Shown: positions 22,188 to 33,337, counted from the stretch's first letter. The stretch: 64,000 bases of DNA from an uncultured Pelagibacteraceae bacterium (GCA_902635225.1 CACPNG010000002.1:1-64000), one strand, 5' to 3'. Notes: generated by a model from the sequence alone, not told the origin. Numbers and translations are program-made.

Positions 22188-23145
22188 TTTTATAATTTTT
22201 TAAAAAATTTATGCTATTTAAAAGACTTAAATAATTTGCTTTATTTTTACCAATTAAATTGATAGCAGTTCCATGATCGGGAGAAGCCCTAAAATATTTA
22301 AGGCCCAATGTAATATTTATAGCATTAAACTTAAATATTGTTTTATACGGTGTAAGTACTTGATCATGATACATTCCAACGATTACATCATAATCTTTAT
22401 AATTCATGAATATAGTATCAGTAACTAGCGGTCCTATTATATTTATATTAAGTTTTTTTAATTTCAATATTGCTGGGATGATTTTCTTTTTTTCTTCCGA
22501 ATTTTTTCTAAGCTCACCATTATGAGGGTTTAAACCCAAAATACCTATTGTTGGTTTTTTTTTAAAATTACGCATATACCAAGAATTAATTTTAATTACT
22601 TTATTTACAATTAAAGGAATAGTGATTTTTTTGGAAACATCTTTAAGATCTATATGTGTTGTAATTGGAGATACAGCTAATTTATTATTATATATAAGCA
22701 TAACTTCGGAGTCTTTCTTAATTTTACATTTTCTTGCTAAAAATTCAGTAACTCCAATTTTGTTTTTTTTTAAAAGATTTTTATTTATCGGACAATTTAT
22801 TACACCGGCTGCATTATTATTTGTTAATAATTTATGCGCGTAATTAAGACAATTAATAACAAATTTTGATGAATTTTTTGTATTCACCTTAAATGGATTC
22901 TTAAAAGGAATATCTACATTGAGGACTTTTAAATTATTATGCGTAATCTTTTGATTTAAATCATTTACAGGTACTATTTTAATAGAATATTTCAATTGCT
23001 TGAATTGTTGAGTTAAAAGATTAGTGTTAGAAATAATAAAAATTCTTCTCTTCAAAGAATTGTTCAATTTTTTCCAACATTTATAAATTATTTCAGAATT
23101 AATACTATTTGGGTCACCGCTTAATATAATAATTTTATTTTTCAT
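22174..23145 (-). CDS. pdxA: 4-hydroxythreonine-4-phosphate dehydrogenase
   Basis: LSGDPNSINSEI, INCPINKNLL, ILGLNPHNGE, GMYHDQVLTPYKTIF, SPDHGTAINLIGKNKA. Confidence 0.94.
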   Translation of the reverse strand: MKNKIIILSGDPNSINSEIIYKCWKKLNNSLKRRIFIISNTNLLTQQFKQLKYSIKIVPVNDLNQKITHNNLKVLNVDIPFKNPFKVNTKNSSKFVINCLNYAHKLLTNNNAAGVINCPINKNLLKKNKIGVTEFLARKCKIKKDSEVMLIYNNKLAVSPITTHIDLKDVSKKITIPLIVNKVIKINSWYMRNFKKKPTIGILGLNPHNGELRKNSEEKKKIIPAILKLKKLNINIIGPLVTDTIFMNYKDYDVIVGMYHDQVLTPYKTIFKFNAINITLGLKYFRASPDHGTAINLIGKNKANYLSLLNSINFLKNYKNDIC

Positions 23146-24065
23146 TTATATTCGATTAAAACCGTATTCTTAATTTTTGATAAATGACTTTTCGAATAAA
23201 GATTAAACATTTCATTTTTCTTTTGTTCAATAATTCTTTTTTCCAGCTCAGCTATATTTATATCCTCTATTTTAGAAGTTCTTACATCAACTAATTTTAA
23301 AAAAAGGATACTATTTTGTCTCTTTATTGGAGGAGAAATTTCCCCGGTATTCATTTTTTTTAAAATGTCAAACACCTCTTTTGATAAAGATTTTGAGTTA
23401 ATCCAGCCTAAATTACCTCTATTGTTTGCTGAAGATGACATGCTATATTTTAAAGCAGCTGCCTCAAAGCCTTCATTTTTGATTTTGTTTTTCAAATCTA
23501 AGGTTATTTGATTAATATTAAAGTTTTCTTCTGTCATAATTTCTATTTCCGAAATGTTATATTCTTTAAATTTTTTTTCATTTTCAACTATTCTTTTTAA
23601 ATCATCTTTTACAGAATTTTCATCTATTTCTATTTTATCTTTATAAAAAAGATAAATAAAATTTTGCCATTTTGTTTGAATTTCAACTTCTTCTAAAAAA
23701 AGATCGTAATCTAAATTATTGATCTTAAATTTATTTTTAAAAGCAGATAAATCGTTTGCAGATATTGAATTTAAATATAAGTTAATCTTATTGTTATCTT
23801 TTTCTATTTTAAATTTTTCTAATTCAATAATTTTTAATTTATTTTGGATAAGTGTATCTACCGCTTGTTTTTTTAATTTATTGATATTTTCTTGAGTAAT
23901 TTTTTCTCCAGCTAATACTAGAGAAGTTAGTATCTTATTTTTCACCTCGTAGTTTGTAATTATTTCATTTTCTACCTTAATAATAATTTTATTTGTAAAC
24001 GCATTTAGTTGATGAAAAAAAAAACTAAAATAAAAAAAAGAAATAATAAAAATTTTTATTTTCAT
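23142..24065 (-). CDS. surA: SurA-like periplasmic peptidyl-prolyl isomerase
   Basis: Signal peptide; SurA N-domain (KIIIKVENEIITNYEV), parvulin-like region ALKYSMSSSANNRGNLGWINSKSLSKEVFDILKKMNTGEISPPI; between lptD and pdxA. Confidence 0.88.
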   Translation of the reverse strand: MKIKIFIISFFYFSFFFHQLNAFTNKIIIKVENEIITNYEVKNKILTSLVLAGEKITQENINKLKKQAVDTLIQNKLKIIELEKFKIEKDNNKINLYLNSISANDLSAFKNKFKINNLDYDLFLEEVEIQTKWQNFIYLFYKDKIEIDENSVKDDLKRIVENEKKFKEYNISEIEIMTEENFNINQITLDLKNKIKNEGFEAAALKYSMSSSANNRGNLGWINSKSLSKEVFDILKKMNTGEISPPIKRQNSILFLKLVDVRTSKIEDINIAELEKRIIEQKKNEMFNLYSKSHLSKIKNTVLIEYK

Positions 24066-26458
24066 TTACTAAAAGTAGGTGAATTTATACTTCCAAAAGG
24101 TGTAAGTGTAATTTTAAACATTAATGAATTTTCAGGTTCTAATTCAGAGTCATTATAGAATTCTCTCCTATAAACCAAACCAGCTCTTAAACAGTCGTTG
24201 ATATACTCATAACTTAAGTCATAAAATTCAGATGAATCTGTTATTAAATTTCTCTTTGTTTCAAAAGAAAACATGCCTTTATTTTTGTTTTGAATATTTA
24301 TTTTAGTAGTGAAATAATCTTGGTTTCCAATATGTTTTTTTTCTTGTAAATAATTTAAGTCAAAGTTTATTGGTCCAAAATTCATATTAGCTCCAAATTC
24401 ATTAAAATTTAAATCTTGATAATTTTGATCTAAAGCAAAATTATAATTAAGACTAAAATTTTTATTAAGTTCTATATTCGCAGATCCTACAAGATCTGAA
24501 ACCTTTTCATTTAGACTTGATTTATCAGGCATCTTATTATTTTCATCATCTTTAATAACTTGCGCTATAGAAAAATCGAACTCTTTATCTTTCGTAACAG
24601 TTTTATAATCAAATCCTAATGTTCCACTAATGCCGGTCTCAAAATTATTAATATTACCAAGTTTATTTAAGTTAAAGGCTGAACTTGGTGTTAATCTTGA
24701 TCCAGAGCTTTCGTTCCTCATGCTACCTGGTGCATATCTAAAAAGTAATTTTGGCGTGATTAAATGATCTGTGTTACCCTGTTTTTTTTGTAAGTTTAAT
24801 TTTGAAAAGATTCCCAAAGCACCGAACAATTCGCTTGTAGTATCCTCTTTATATTCATTCACATTTTTGACTTCATAATTGATATTTCTTAAGTTACCTA
24901 AAAACTTCGTATTTAAACCACTATCAAAGAAAATATCTTTTGATGTCCATTCAAAATCATTTACAATGAAATTTTTTAATTTATTTGTATCATATAATTT
25001 GGTTGAAATATTTGTCTGCAAATCTAAATTACCAAATTGATCATGATTGAGTAAGTTTTTATCTATTGTAATTTCGGGTAATATATATTCATACTTGTCC
25101 TCATAACTTTCTTTAAGAGTCTCAAACATACTTGCATTAAAACTAAAAAATAAATCATCTTTTTCATGTGTAAAATTTATATGACTTTCTAGAGTTTCTT
25201 TATTATAATCTACTAAATTAGACTTAATTTTGTACAATTTTAAATATTTATCATTAGAAACATCTTGAACAGATAAACTAAAGCTATTCTTTGAATTATT
25301 ATTGCCAGAGAAATTTTTTACAAATTTTGAGAAGAAATGTGATTTTTCACCTGCTGTTTTTGTTGAGCTTGTTTTTTTGTACCCTTCTGTAAATCCAAAG
25401 TCAGTAAGAAAGTTTGAATCTAAAAAAGCTTGATGGTATTCCCCAAGAATTAATGGATTTTCGTCTACAAAAATCTTACTTGTTAAAGTAAAATTTTTAT
25501 CTCTTCCCATATCAAAAAAATAAGGTAAAGAAACTCCTGTTCCTAAATTTTTCGAGTCTGTGAGTGTAGGTGGTAAAAAACCAGATCTTCTTTTTACCGT
25601 TGGATCAGGATGTGATAGTTTAGGAATATAAAAAATTGGTATATCATAAACTTTTATTAATGCGTTATCATAATAAATAGTTTTTTTGACGTTGTCATGC
25701 AGCATCTTAGACGCTTGTATAGTCCATGGAGGACATTTATCATTGTCTCTGTAATTACAAAGAGTGAAAATACTTTTATTAAATAAACTTTTTTTAGTGC
25801 TTAGTTTTATAGCATTTGCAAATACCCTTGGTTTGTTATTAGGATCAACTTTCAATTTTTTATCATTTAAAAAAGCTTTAATATCCGATCCCAAAATCTC
25901 TTTTTTCTTTGTATCAATATAAATTTGAGAGAATTCATACCTATTTTTTAGCTTGTCTAAAATTTTAACTGAACCAATAGATTTAAATATATTATTTTTT
26001 ACTTCATAATCAAAGTTTTGTAATTCAATACTATTACCTTCTGGATCGTTTATAGAAGTGACTTCATTCGAACTAATAGTTTTATTTTTATTATTAATAA
26101 TTATATTATTGCCCGAAACAATATATTTTTCTGAAGTAATGATATTGGTAGGACCAAAAGTTTTAAAAATTTCCTCTGTTTCGTTAAACTCTGCCTTCTC
26201 AGTGGTAATAATATTGCTATTCTCATCCTCAGCAATAATATTGTTTTTCAAAATCAGTAATCCAATCTTTTTATCATATTTAACATACTGACTTTTAATA
26301 ATCTTATTTTTGGTTTTAACAATTACATCATTTTCAAATACCGTAGTTACCTTATCTTTATCTAACGTAATATTTTTTGCGGTAATTTCTAAGTTTTCTG
26401 CAAGAACTTTCGAGAAAAATAAAAAAAAGAATGTAAAGATATAAATTTTATTTTTCAT
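24062..26458 (-). CDS. lptD: LPS-assembly protein LptD
   Basis: 798 aa; LptA-like N-domain, CNYRDNDKCPPWTIQASKMLHD, IPIFYIPKLSHPDPTVKRRSGFLPPTL, beta-strand-rich C-terminus. Confidence 0.95.
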   Translation of the reverse strand: MKNKIYIFTFFFLFFSKVLAENLEITAKNITLDKDKVTTVFENDVIVKTKNKIIKSQYVKYDKKIGLLILKNNIIAEDENSNIITTEKAEFNETEEIFKTFGPTNIITSEKYIVSGNNIIINNKNKTISSNEVTSINDPEGNSIELQNFDYEVKNNIFKSIGSVKILDKLKNRYEFSQIYIDTKKKEILGSDIKAFLNDKKLKVDPNNKPRVFANAIKLSTKKSLFNKSIFTLCNYRDNDKCPPWTIQASKMLHDNVKKTIYYDNALIKVYDIPIFYIPKLSHPDPTVKRRSGFLPPTLTDSKNLGTGVSLPYFFDMGRDKNFTLTSKIFVDENPLILGEYHQAFLDSNFLTDFGFTEGYKKTSSTKTAGEKSHFFSKFVKNFSGNNNSKNSFSLSVQDVSNDKYLKLYKIKSNLVDYNKETLESHINFTHEKDDLFFSFNASMFETLKESYEDKYEYILPEITIDKNLLNHDQFGNLDLQTNISTKLYDTNKLKNFIVNDFEWTSKDIFFDSGLNTKFLGNLRNINYEVKNVNEYKEDTTSELFGALGIFSKLNLQKKQGNTDHLITPKLLFRYAPGSMRNESSGSRLTPSSAFNLNKLGNINNFETGISGTLGFDYKTVTKDKEFDFSIAQVIKDDENNKMPDKSSLNEKVSDLVGSANIELNKNFSLNYNFALDQNYQDLNFNEFGANMNFGPINFDLNYLQEKKHIGNQDYFTTKINIQNKNKGMFSFETKRNLITDSSEFYDLSYEYINDCLRAGLVYRREFYNDSELEPENSLMFKITLTPFGSINSPTFSK

Positions 26459-27536
26459 TTATTTGCAACACTCCTACAAATGTAAATAAACTTAATGCAA
26501 TAATAGGAGCCCAAATAGATAAGGTTAATGGAATTCTATCAGTTTGGCCTAAAGCGATTGATAAATCTTTAAAGTAATAAACTAGAACACTTATAACTAA
26601 ACCTAAAATTATGAATTTTAAATTGTCAGATTTTTTTAGAGTATTCATAGTCAAAATTGATGCAATAGCTGTCATTAAAAATAAAAAAAATGGCAGGGCA
26701 AGCATAGTGTGCAAACTTTGATTTAAAAATCTTTCGTTATAGCCATTATTTAAAAGCTTATTATAATCTATTATTAATTCCAAAAAAGACATGGTATCAG
26801 AATTATTAAATAAACTTGTTATTTTGTCGTAATTATAAATTGACTCGATGTTGTAGGTATTTGTTTTTGTTTTTTCAAAAACTCCATTGACTAATTTAAA
26901 AATAATTACATTTTTTAACTCCCAATTATTTGTACTTATATCAACATCTTTTGCAAAAATTTTTTCATATAAATTGTATTTATCGTCAAAATGAAAAATA
27001 GTAACGTCCACAAGTTTAAATCCCTCAGTTTTTCTTGCTGTGATTACTCGATCAATTTTTGTTAAATTTTCCTTAATCCACAAACCATTGTTATTAAATG
27101 TAACTAAATGATCAATATCACGAGCATACTGAGATTTCGTTTTTTCATAATATTTAACCATTGAAGATGTAATTGGATTTGCAACTATTAAAATAAACCA
27201 TCCTAGAATAAATGACGTAAACGCTAAAATAAAAAAAATCTTTATATTAGAATATCCATATACTTTTAATGTAAGAAGGTCTTTATTATTTCTAATTTTG
27301 ATCATAAACCACATACTTGAAATAAATACTATAAAAGGCAAAAGCTTCAAGACCATGCTAGGTACAAAGATACTTGTAAGCATTAACGGCGTTAAGAAAC
27401 TTACATTATTATTTTTGAAAAATTCTATTTCCTCAAATAAATTCAATATCATTCCAAAGCTATAAGTAATTAATACACACAAAAAAAATGTCTTTAAAAA
27501 ATTTTTAAGTATGTAATTAAAAAGAAGATTTTTCAT
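26448..27536 (-). CDS. lptG: LPS export permease LptG
   Basis: YjgP/YjgQ family, 362 aa, six TM segments; paired with lptF and upstream of lptD. Confidence 0.9.
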   Translation of the reverse strand: MKNLLFNYILKNFLKTFFLCVLITYSFGMILNLFEEIEFFKNNNVSFLTPLMLTSIFVPSMVLKLLPFIVFISSMWFMIKIRNNKDLLTLKVYGYSNIKIFFILAFTSFILGWFILIVANPITSSMVKYYEKTKSQYARDIDHLVTFNNNGLWIKENLTKIDRVITARKTEGFKLVDVTIFHFDDKYNLYEKIFAKDVDISTNNWELKNVIIFKLVNGVFEKTKTNTYNIESIYNYDKITSLFNNSDTMSFLELIIDYNKLLNNGYNERFLNQSLHTMLALPFFLFLMTAIASILTMNTLKKSDNLKFIILGLVISVLVYYFKDLSIALGQTDRIPLTLSIWAPIIALSLFTFVGVLQINEK

Positions 27537-28684
27537 GTAATTTTTGACTCCTTTGAAAATTTATAGTTTAAAAAGAAATAAAAAAATAAACTTAAGCTGA
27601 CAGGCATTATCAAGTAAAATATTCTCAATAAATAATTTAATCCTGTGTACCTAATCAACAATTCAGTCAATAATAAAATGATAAAACCATAAATGAATAT
27701 AGATATTTTGTTTGAATAAATTCTTTGGTTTTTGAGTAATAAAAATGAGCAGACTAAAGTGATAACAGGAATATAAAATGGCAATACGATTCTTCTCATA
27801 AGAATTGGAAATATTTCCTTATCAACATCCTTCTTACAAATTTCAGGGTTTTGACTTTTCGAAAATAAACAAGAAATAAGGGTAAGAGTAGAGGTTTCTT
27901 GCAACTTTGGTTGTTTAATTGTCGTTGTAACTAAATCACTTAAGTCAATATTTAGTTGTTCAAATCTTATTATTTCTGTTTCTTCATTTGAACTTTTTGA
28001 TGAAATAATTTGTCCATTAAACAGAAACATTTTTCTTTCTTTTACAATTCCTTTTTCAGCAACAACCGTCGTATTTGATTCACTTGAAATATTTGGAGAT
28101 AAATTTTTCAGATTTTTACCAGTGTCATGTAAGAATATATTTTGAATTTCATTGTTAATTTTTTTTTCAACGATAAATGTAAAACCTTTAAATGAATCAC
28201 TGAATTGTTGAGTTCTTACAGTGGGTAAAAAAGAATTTAATTGATCTTCACTTAACAACTGTCTTGATTTATTTAAAGCAATTGGTGTTAAAAAAGCAGA
28301 TAAGATAATATAAAAAAGAAGGACAATTACTGAAGTGAAAAATAATAAATTTACGACTTGTATCTTTTTAATTCCAGAAGTCCATAATATAACAAATTCA
28401 CTATCTTCTATATGTTTTAAGATGAATATAACAATAGATAATAGGAAAGCTAAAGGAATAAACTTTGGAGCTATTCCAAAAAGGTTTAAGAATGAATATT
28501 TGAAATATGTAGATACTGGGTAGCCATTATCGACAATTAGATCTAAAAAGTTAACTGCTCTTACAGTTAATGCAATAATAGATAAGCCAAAAACAATAAC
28601 CAAAAATGTCTTTAAAATTTCTATAAAAAAATTTTGATAAATTTTGTTTTGAAGCATAAGAAATATTGTATATAAATAATGCAT
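27533..28684 (-). CDS. lptF: LPS export permease LptF
   Basis: YjgP/YjgQ family, 383 aa; FVILWTSGIKKIQVVN, ALNKSRQLLS, GFTFIVEKK; start may be the internal MLQNKIYQNF. Confidence 0.9.
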   Translation of the reverse strand: MHYLYTIFLMLQNKIYQNFFIEILKTFLVIVFGLSIIALTVRAVNFLDLIVDNGYPVSTYFKYSFLNLFGIAPKFIPLAFLLSIVIFILKHIEDSEFVILWTSGIKKIQVVNLLFFTSVIVLLFYIILSAFLTPIALNKSRQLLSEDQLNSFLPTVRTQQFSDSFKGFTFIVEKKINNEIQNIFLHDTGKNLKNLSPNISSESNTTVVAEKGIVKERKMFLFNGQIISSKSSNEETEIIRFEQLNIDLSDLVTTTIKQPKLQETSTLTLISCLFSKSQNPEICKKDVDKEIFPILMRRIVLPFYIPVITLVCSFLLLKNQRIYSNKISIFIYGFIILLLTELLIRYTGLNYLLRIFYLIMPVSLSLFFYFFLNYKFSKESKIT

Positions 28685-28786
28685 CCATTGCTTAAATTCA
28701 ACTAATGGTTTAAATATGACTAAATTTCCATTGAAAACTTGTATATTTGGACTTATATCACAGACACAAATAAATTTTATTAAAAT

Positions 28787-30247
28787 ATGTCTATAAAAAT
28801 TAACTATATTACTGCAAATAAAAATAAATCATTATCATCAAACATAGTTTTATTTTCAAATGAAAAAACTAAAATCAATAATTTAAAAAATTATCTATCT
28901 AAACTTGAATTTGTTTATATTGAAGATCTGCTCAAAACAATTGATCTAAAAAAAAATATATTTGTTTTTCAGTTGAGTTCAAAAAGAAAAATTGTTTTAA
29001 TATTATCAAAAAATAATTTAAAAACTCCCGAGATAGAAAATCTTGGTGCAGAATTTTATAATCAAATAATTCTCGGAAAGAGCAGTGAATATTTTTTAAT
29101 TTCAGATAGTGTAAACAGTAATCATAATCTTTTTTTAGGTCATTTTTTACATGGCCTTAAATTAAAATCATATGAGTTTAAAAAATATAAAACAAAAGAA
29201 GATAAAAACAATATTTCAATAAATATAATTGGAAATAAAAATAAGCCTTCAGCTCAAAATCAAATAAAATTTAAAGCTTTAGAGCAAGGAACTTTTCATG
29301 CAAGGGATTTAGTTTCAGAACCTGGAAATATTTTACATCCAGATGAATATGCAAAAAGAATAAGTTCTTTAAGAAAAGAAGGCTTAAAAATAAATATATA
29401 TGATGAAAAAAAATTAAAAAAATTAGGCATGCATGCTCTTTTAGGAGTTGGGCAAGGGAGCATAAGAGGTTCATACCTTGTAACAATGGAATGGAATGGT
29501 GCAAAAAATAATTCTAAACCTTTAGCATTTGTTGGAAAAGGAGTATGTTTTGATACCGGAGGATACTCATTAAAACCTGCAAAATTTATGGAAGATATGA
29601 CTTATGACATGGCAGGTTCTGCAACAGTAGTTGGTTTAATGAAAAATTTAGCCTTAAGAAAAGCTAAAATTAACGCAGTAGGTGTTGTAGGGCTAGTAGA
29701 AAATATGGTTAGTGGAAATGCACAACGTCCTGGAGATATAGTTAAATCCTATAGTGGAAAAACAATTGAGGTATTAAATACAGATGCGGAGGGGAGATTA
29801 GTTTTAGCAGACGCTTTAACTTTTACTGAAAAAAAATTTAAACCAAAATTAATCGTAGATCTTGCTACCCTTACAGGTGCTATTATTGTTTGTCTGGGCT
29901 CAGAGTATGCTGGTCTTTTTTCTAATGATGATAAATTGTCCGATCAACTGTTTAAAGCTGGTAAAAAAGTTGATGAAAAAGTTTGGAGAATGCCTTTACA
30001 TAAAAATTATGATAAACTCATGAATTCAAAAAATGCAGACGTGCAAAATATAAACTATGTTGGTGGCGCTGGTTCAACTACAGCAGCTCAATTTTTACAA
30101 AGATTTATTTTAAACAAAACTCCTTGGGCACATTTAGATATAGCTGGAATGGCATTTTCGAAATATGGAGGAGCTTTAAATTCCGGAGGAGCTACAGGAT
30201 TTGGAGTAAGGTTGTTAAATCAATTTATCGAAGACAATTATGAGTAG
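28787..30247 (+). CDS. pepA: Cytosol (leucyl) aminopeptidase, M17 family
   Basis: VGKGVCFDTGGYSLKPAKFMEDMTYDMAG, NTDAEGRLVLADAL, WAHLDIAGMAF. Confidence 0.97.
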   Translation: MSIKINYITANKNKSLSSNIVLFSNEKTKINNLKNYLSKLEFVYIEDLLKTIDLKKNIFVFQLSSKRKIVLILSKNNLKTPEIENLGAEFYNQIILGKSSEYFLISDSVNSNHNLFLGHFLHGLKLKSYEFKKYKTKEDKNNISINIIGNKNKPSAQNQIKFKALEQGTFHARDLVSEPGNILHPDEYAKRISSLRKEGLKINIYDEKKLKKLGMHALLGVGQGSIRGSYLVTMEWNGAKNNSKPLAFVGKGVCFDTGGYSLKPAKFMEDMTYDMAGSATVVGLMKNLALRKAKINAVGVVGLVENMVSGNAQRPGDIVKSYSGKTIEVLNTDAEGRLVLADALTFTEKKFKPKLIVDLATLTGAIIVCLGSEYAGLFSNDDKLSDQLFKAGKKVDEKVWRMPLHKNYDKLMNSKNADVQNINYVGGAGSTTAAQFLQRFILNKTPWAHLDIAGMAFSKYGGALNSGGATGFGVRLLNQFIEDNYE

Positions 30248-30650
30248 CACAGAACAAACTTTATCAATAATAAAACCTGATGCTGTTGAAAGAAATTTAG
30301 TGGAAGAAATAAAAAATATTTTTAAAAAAAATAATTTAAATATCAAAGAGAGTAAAAAAATTCAAATCTCTAAAGAGGAAGCCGCAGAATTTTATAGTGT
30401 TCACCAATCTAAGCCTTTTTACGATGAATTATGCTCTTATTTGTCGTCAGGACCGATTGTAGTAATGATATTGCAGGGTGAAAATGCAATATCGATGAAT
30501 AGAGAACTGATGGGAGCGACAAATCCTATAGATGCTAAAGAAAACACTATAAGAAAGATGTATGGAATATCTATTGATAAAAATTCTGTTCATGGTTCAG
30601 ACTCAATCGAAAATGCAAAGAAAGAAATAGAATTTTTTTTTAAAAATTAA
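30240..30650 (+). CDS. ndk: Nucleoside diphosphate kinase
   Basis: EQTLSIIKPDAVERNL, GATNPIDAKENTIRKMYGISIDKNSVHGSDS. Confidence 0.97.
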   Translation: MSSTEQTLSIIKPDAVERNLVEEIKNIFKKNNLNIKESKKIQISKEEAAEFYSVHQSKPFYDELCSYLSSGPIVVMILQGENAISMNRELMGATNPIDAKENTIRKMYGISIDKNSVHGSDSIENAKKEIEFFFKN

Positions 30651-31210
30651 AAATTCCTAAAAATTTTGATAATTGACTCAGGAAAAACAAAATATTCTAA
30701 TTTCTGAGTTTTTATTTTTAACTTTTCCTCGTCATCATCTGATTCGATAAAAAAAAATCTTTGGGAAATAACCTTTCCATTATCTAATTTTTCATTAACA
30801 TAATGAACTGTACACCCTGTTTTTTTTTCTTTATTTTTCATTATTCTAGAAAAAGTATTTAAACCTTTAAATTTAGGTAAGAGAGAAGGGTGAATATTAA
30901 TAATTTTTTTGCCATAATTTTTTAAAAATTTTTTCGATAATATTTTCATATAGCCAGCTAAACAAATTAAATATATATTGTGCTTTTTAAGATCTTTAAT
31001 TATCTTATTTTCATAGTTTCGAGAATTTGTGTCTATAATTACATATGGTATTGAGTTTTTTTTAGCATGTAGTAAACCTAATGCTTTTTTTTGGTCACTT
31101 ATTACTAATTTAATAGAGACGGGAAAGCTATAATCCCTAGATCTCAGTATTAAATTTTTAAGATTTGAACCTTTTCCAGAGATAAAAATACATGCATTCT
31201 TTTTTACCAT
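30647..31210 (-). CDS. purN: Phosphoribosylglycinamide formyltransferase
   Basis: ISGKGSNLKNLI, LAGYMKILSKKFL, INIHPSLLPKFKGLNTF, GCTVHYVNEKLDNGKVISQR. Confidence 0.95.
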   Translation of the reverse strand: MVKKNACIFISGKGSNLKNLILRSRDYSFPVSIKLVISDQKKALGLLHAKKNSIPYVIIDTNSRNYENKIIKDLKKHNIYLICLAGYMKILSKKFLKNYGKKIINIHPSLLPKFKGLNTFSRIMKNKEKKTGCTVHYVNEKLDNGKVISQRFFFIESDDDEEKLKIKTQKLEYFVFPESIIKIFRNF

Positions 31211-32232
31211 TTTATATTTTTAGAAAGATTAACCCTTTTTTTGTTTTTGGAAATATATCCAATTTCATAAGGAGTATAATTTTTAGAAAAAGATTTTTTA
31301 ATTTTTATTGTATTTTTTTTTGAAGCAATTACGCAAAATCCTACCCCACAATTAAAAGTTTTTAACATTTCTGTGTCAGAAATATTTTTCTTTTTAAGCC
31401 ATTTAAAAATTTTACTAACCTTAATTTTAGATAAATCAATATTTAAACTTAATTGATCTGGTATAGATCTTAATAAATTTTCAATAAGACCACCACCCGT
31501 GATATGTGCAGCAGACGAAATTAGATTATTCCTTGTCAAATTTAAAATCTCTTGTGAATAAATTTTAGTTGGCTTCAAAAGTTCATTTTTAATATTTTCA
31601 TTAATTTTTTTTTTACCTAAAATTTTTCTCACTAAAGAATATCCATTAGAATGTATACCATTTGACGGAATAGCTAAAATTACATCATTGTTTTTTACAT
31701 TTCTTTTATTCAAAATTTTTTTCTTTGAAACTATTCCAACACTAAATCCAGCTAAATCAAATTTATCTTTTGAATATACACCCGGCATTTCTGCTGTTTC
31801 TCCACCAATTAACGTACATTTTGAAATTTCACAGCCTCGAAAAATACCATTCAAAATTTTCTTTGCTTTTTTTATTTTTAGGTTACCTACAGCAATGTAA
31901 TCGAGAAAAAAAAGAGGCTTAGCTCCTTGTACTACTAAATCATTGACACACATTGCAACTAAATCTATTCCAATTGTGTCAAATTTTTTGAATTTGTTAG
32001 CCAACTCAATCTTAGTACCCACTCCATCCGTACATGCTACTATTACAGGGTCTTTAATTTTACTTTTGCTAATATCGTATAAGGACCCGAAACCCCCAAT
32101 AAGATCTTTTTCTAAAAATTTATTCCTTTTTTTGACATTTTTTTTTGATATTTTTGATATGTGTTTTACAAATTTATTAGCTAATGAAATATTTACACCA
32201 CTTTTTTTGTAACTATTTTGTATTTTTTTCAT
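31204..32232 (-). CDS. purM: Phosphoribosylformylglycinamidine cyclo-ligase
   Basis: YKKSGVNISLANKFV, ACTDGVGTKIELA, LIGGETAEMPGVY, AAHITGGGLIENLLR. Confidence 0.96.
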   Translation of the reverse strand: MKKIQNSYKKSGVNISLANKFVKHISKISKKNVKKRNKFLEKDLIGGFGSLYDISKSKIKDPVIVACTDGVGTKIELANKFKKFDTIGIDLVAMCVNDLVVQGAKPLFFLDYIAVGNLKIKKAKKILNGIFRGCEISKCTLIGGETAEMPGVYSKDKFDLAGFSVGIVSKKKILNKRNVKNNDVILAIPSNGIHSNGYSLVRKILGKKKINENIKNELLKPTKIYSQEILNLTRNNLISSAAHITGGGLIENLLRSIPDQLSLNIDLSKIKVSKIFKWLKKKNISDTEMLKTFNCGVGFCVIASKKNTIKIKKSFSKNYTPYEIGYISKNKKRVNLSKNIKW

Positions 32233-32257
32233 TAATAAAAATGATATTTAAACTTTA

Positions 32258-33337
32258 ATGATTTGTTATAAATTATTAATTACTATTTTAGTTATTTTTT
32301 TTAAAACTGGAAATGTTTTATCATTAGAAAATATTTTTAATGTTAATAATATAGAAATAATAAAAGAATCTAGTAATTCTAATGATGAATTGGCAAATAA
32401 AGCAATTAAAAAGGGATTTGAAAAACTCTTAAAAAAGATACTTTTAAGTCAGGACATTAAAAAATTATCTGAATTAGAGTTTTCTAATATTAAAGAATTG
32501 GTATCTTACTACCAAATTGTTAGTGATCTACAAAATGATAACAAAGATAATGTTATTAAGAATAAGGACCAAAAAGATAAAGATAAAGTTAATTTTAATA
32601 TTTTCTTCGATAAAAATAGTTTACATACATTATTTTCTAAAAAGAACATTTCTTACTCCGATATATCTGATAAAGAATTATACTTATTACCTTTAGTGCT
32701 TAAAAAAAATCAGATTTTTATTTATAACAATAATTATTATTACGACAATTGGAATAATATATATCAATCTGAGCTTGTTGAATTTATTTTACCGATTGAA
32801 AATATTGAAGTTATTCAGAACATAAGTGAGAACAAAGAAAATTTATTTGAAATTGATATTCAAAAAATATTTAAAGAATATGAAAATAAAAATTTAGCCT
32901 TAGTATTAATTGAAAATACAGGTTTTATTGAAGAAAAAATTTATTTAAGGACAAAAATATTAAACAAAAAAATTGATAAGACAATTAAATTAAAAAAAAA
33001 AGATAATAATAGAGAAAGACTGAGGGAGGAAATAATAAAAATAACTAGTAACGAATTGGTAAATGTAATTAAGTCTCAAAATTTGATAGATGTAAGAACG
33101 CCTTCTTTCTTAAATACTAGATTAATAATTAATAAAAAAAACAATCTAGTAGAATTAAATAAAAGATTACAAAATATTGATACTATTGATGGAATATTTA
33201 TCCAAGAATTTAACAACAAATACGTTTTGTTAAAATTAAGATATTTGGGAAAATTAGATAAAATTATTAATCAACTTAAAGAACAAAATATTAAACTACA
33301 GTTAACTGGCGATCAATGGAACTTAAGAATTAAATAA
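32258..33337 (+). CDS. Exported DUF2066-like protein
   Basis: 359 aa with N-terminal signal; located between purM and a DnaA-like gene as in many alphaproteobacteria; family assignment by context and overall pattern only. Confidence 0.5.
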   Translation: MICYKLLITILVIFFKTGNVLSLENIFNVNNIEIIKESSNSNDELANKAIKKGFEKLLKKILLSQDIKKLSELEFSNIKELVSYYQIVSDLQNDNKDNVIKNKDQKDKDKVNFNIFFDKNSLHTLFSKKNISYSDISDKELYLLPLVLKKNQIFIYNNNYYYDNWNNIYQSELVEFILPIENIEVIQNISENKENLFEIDIQKIFKEYENKNLALVLIENTGFIEEKIYLRTKILNKKIDKTIKLKKKDNNRERLREEIIKITSNELVNVIKSQNLIDVRTPSFLNTRLIINKKNNLVELNKRLQNIDTIDGIFIQEFNNKYVLLKLRYLGKLDKIINQLKEQNIKLQLTGDQWNLRIK

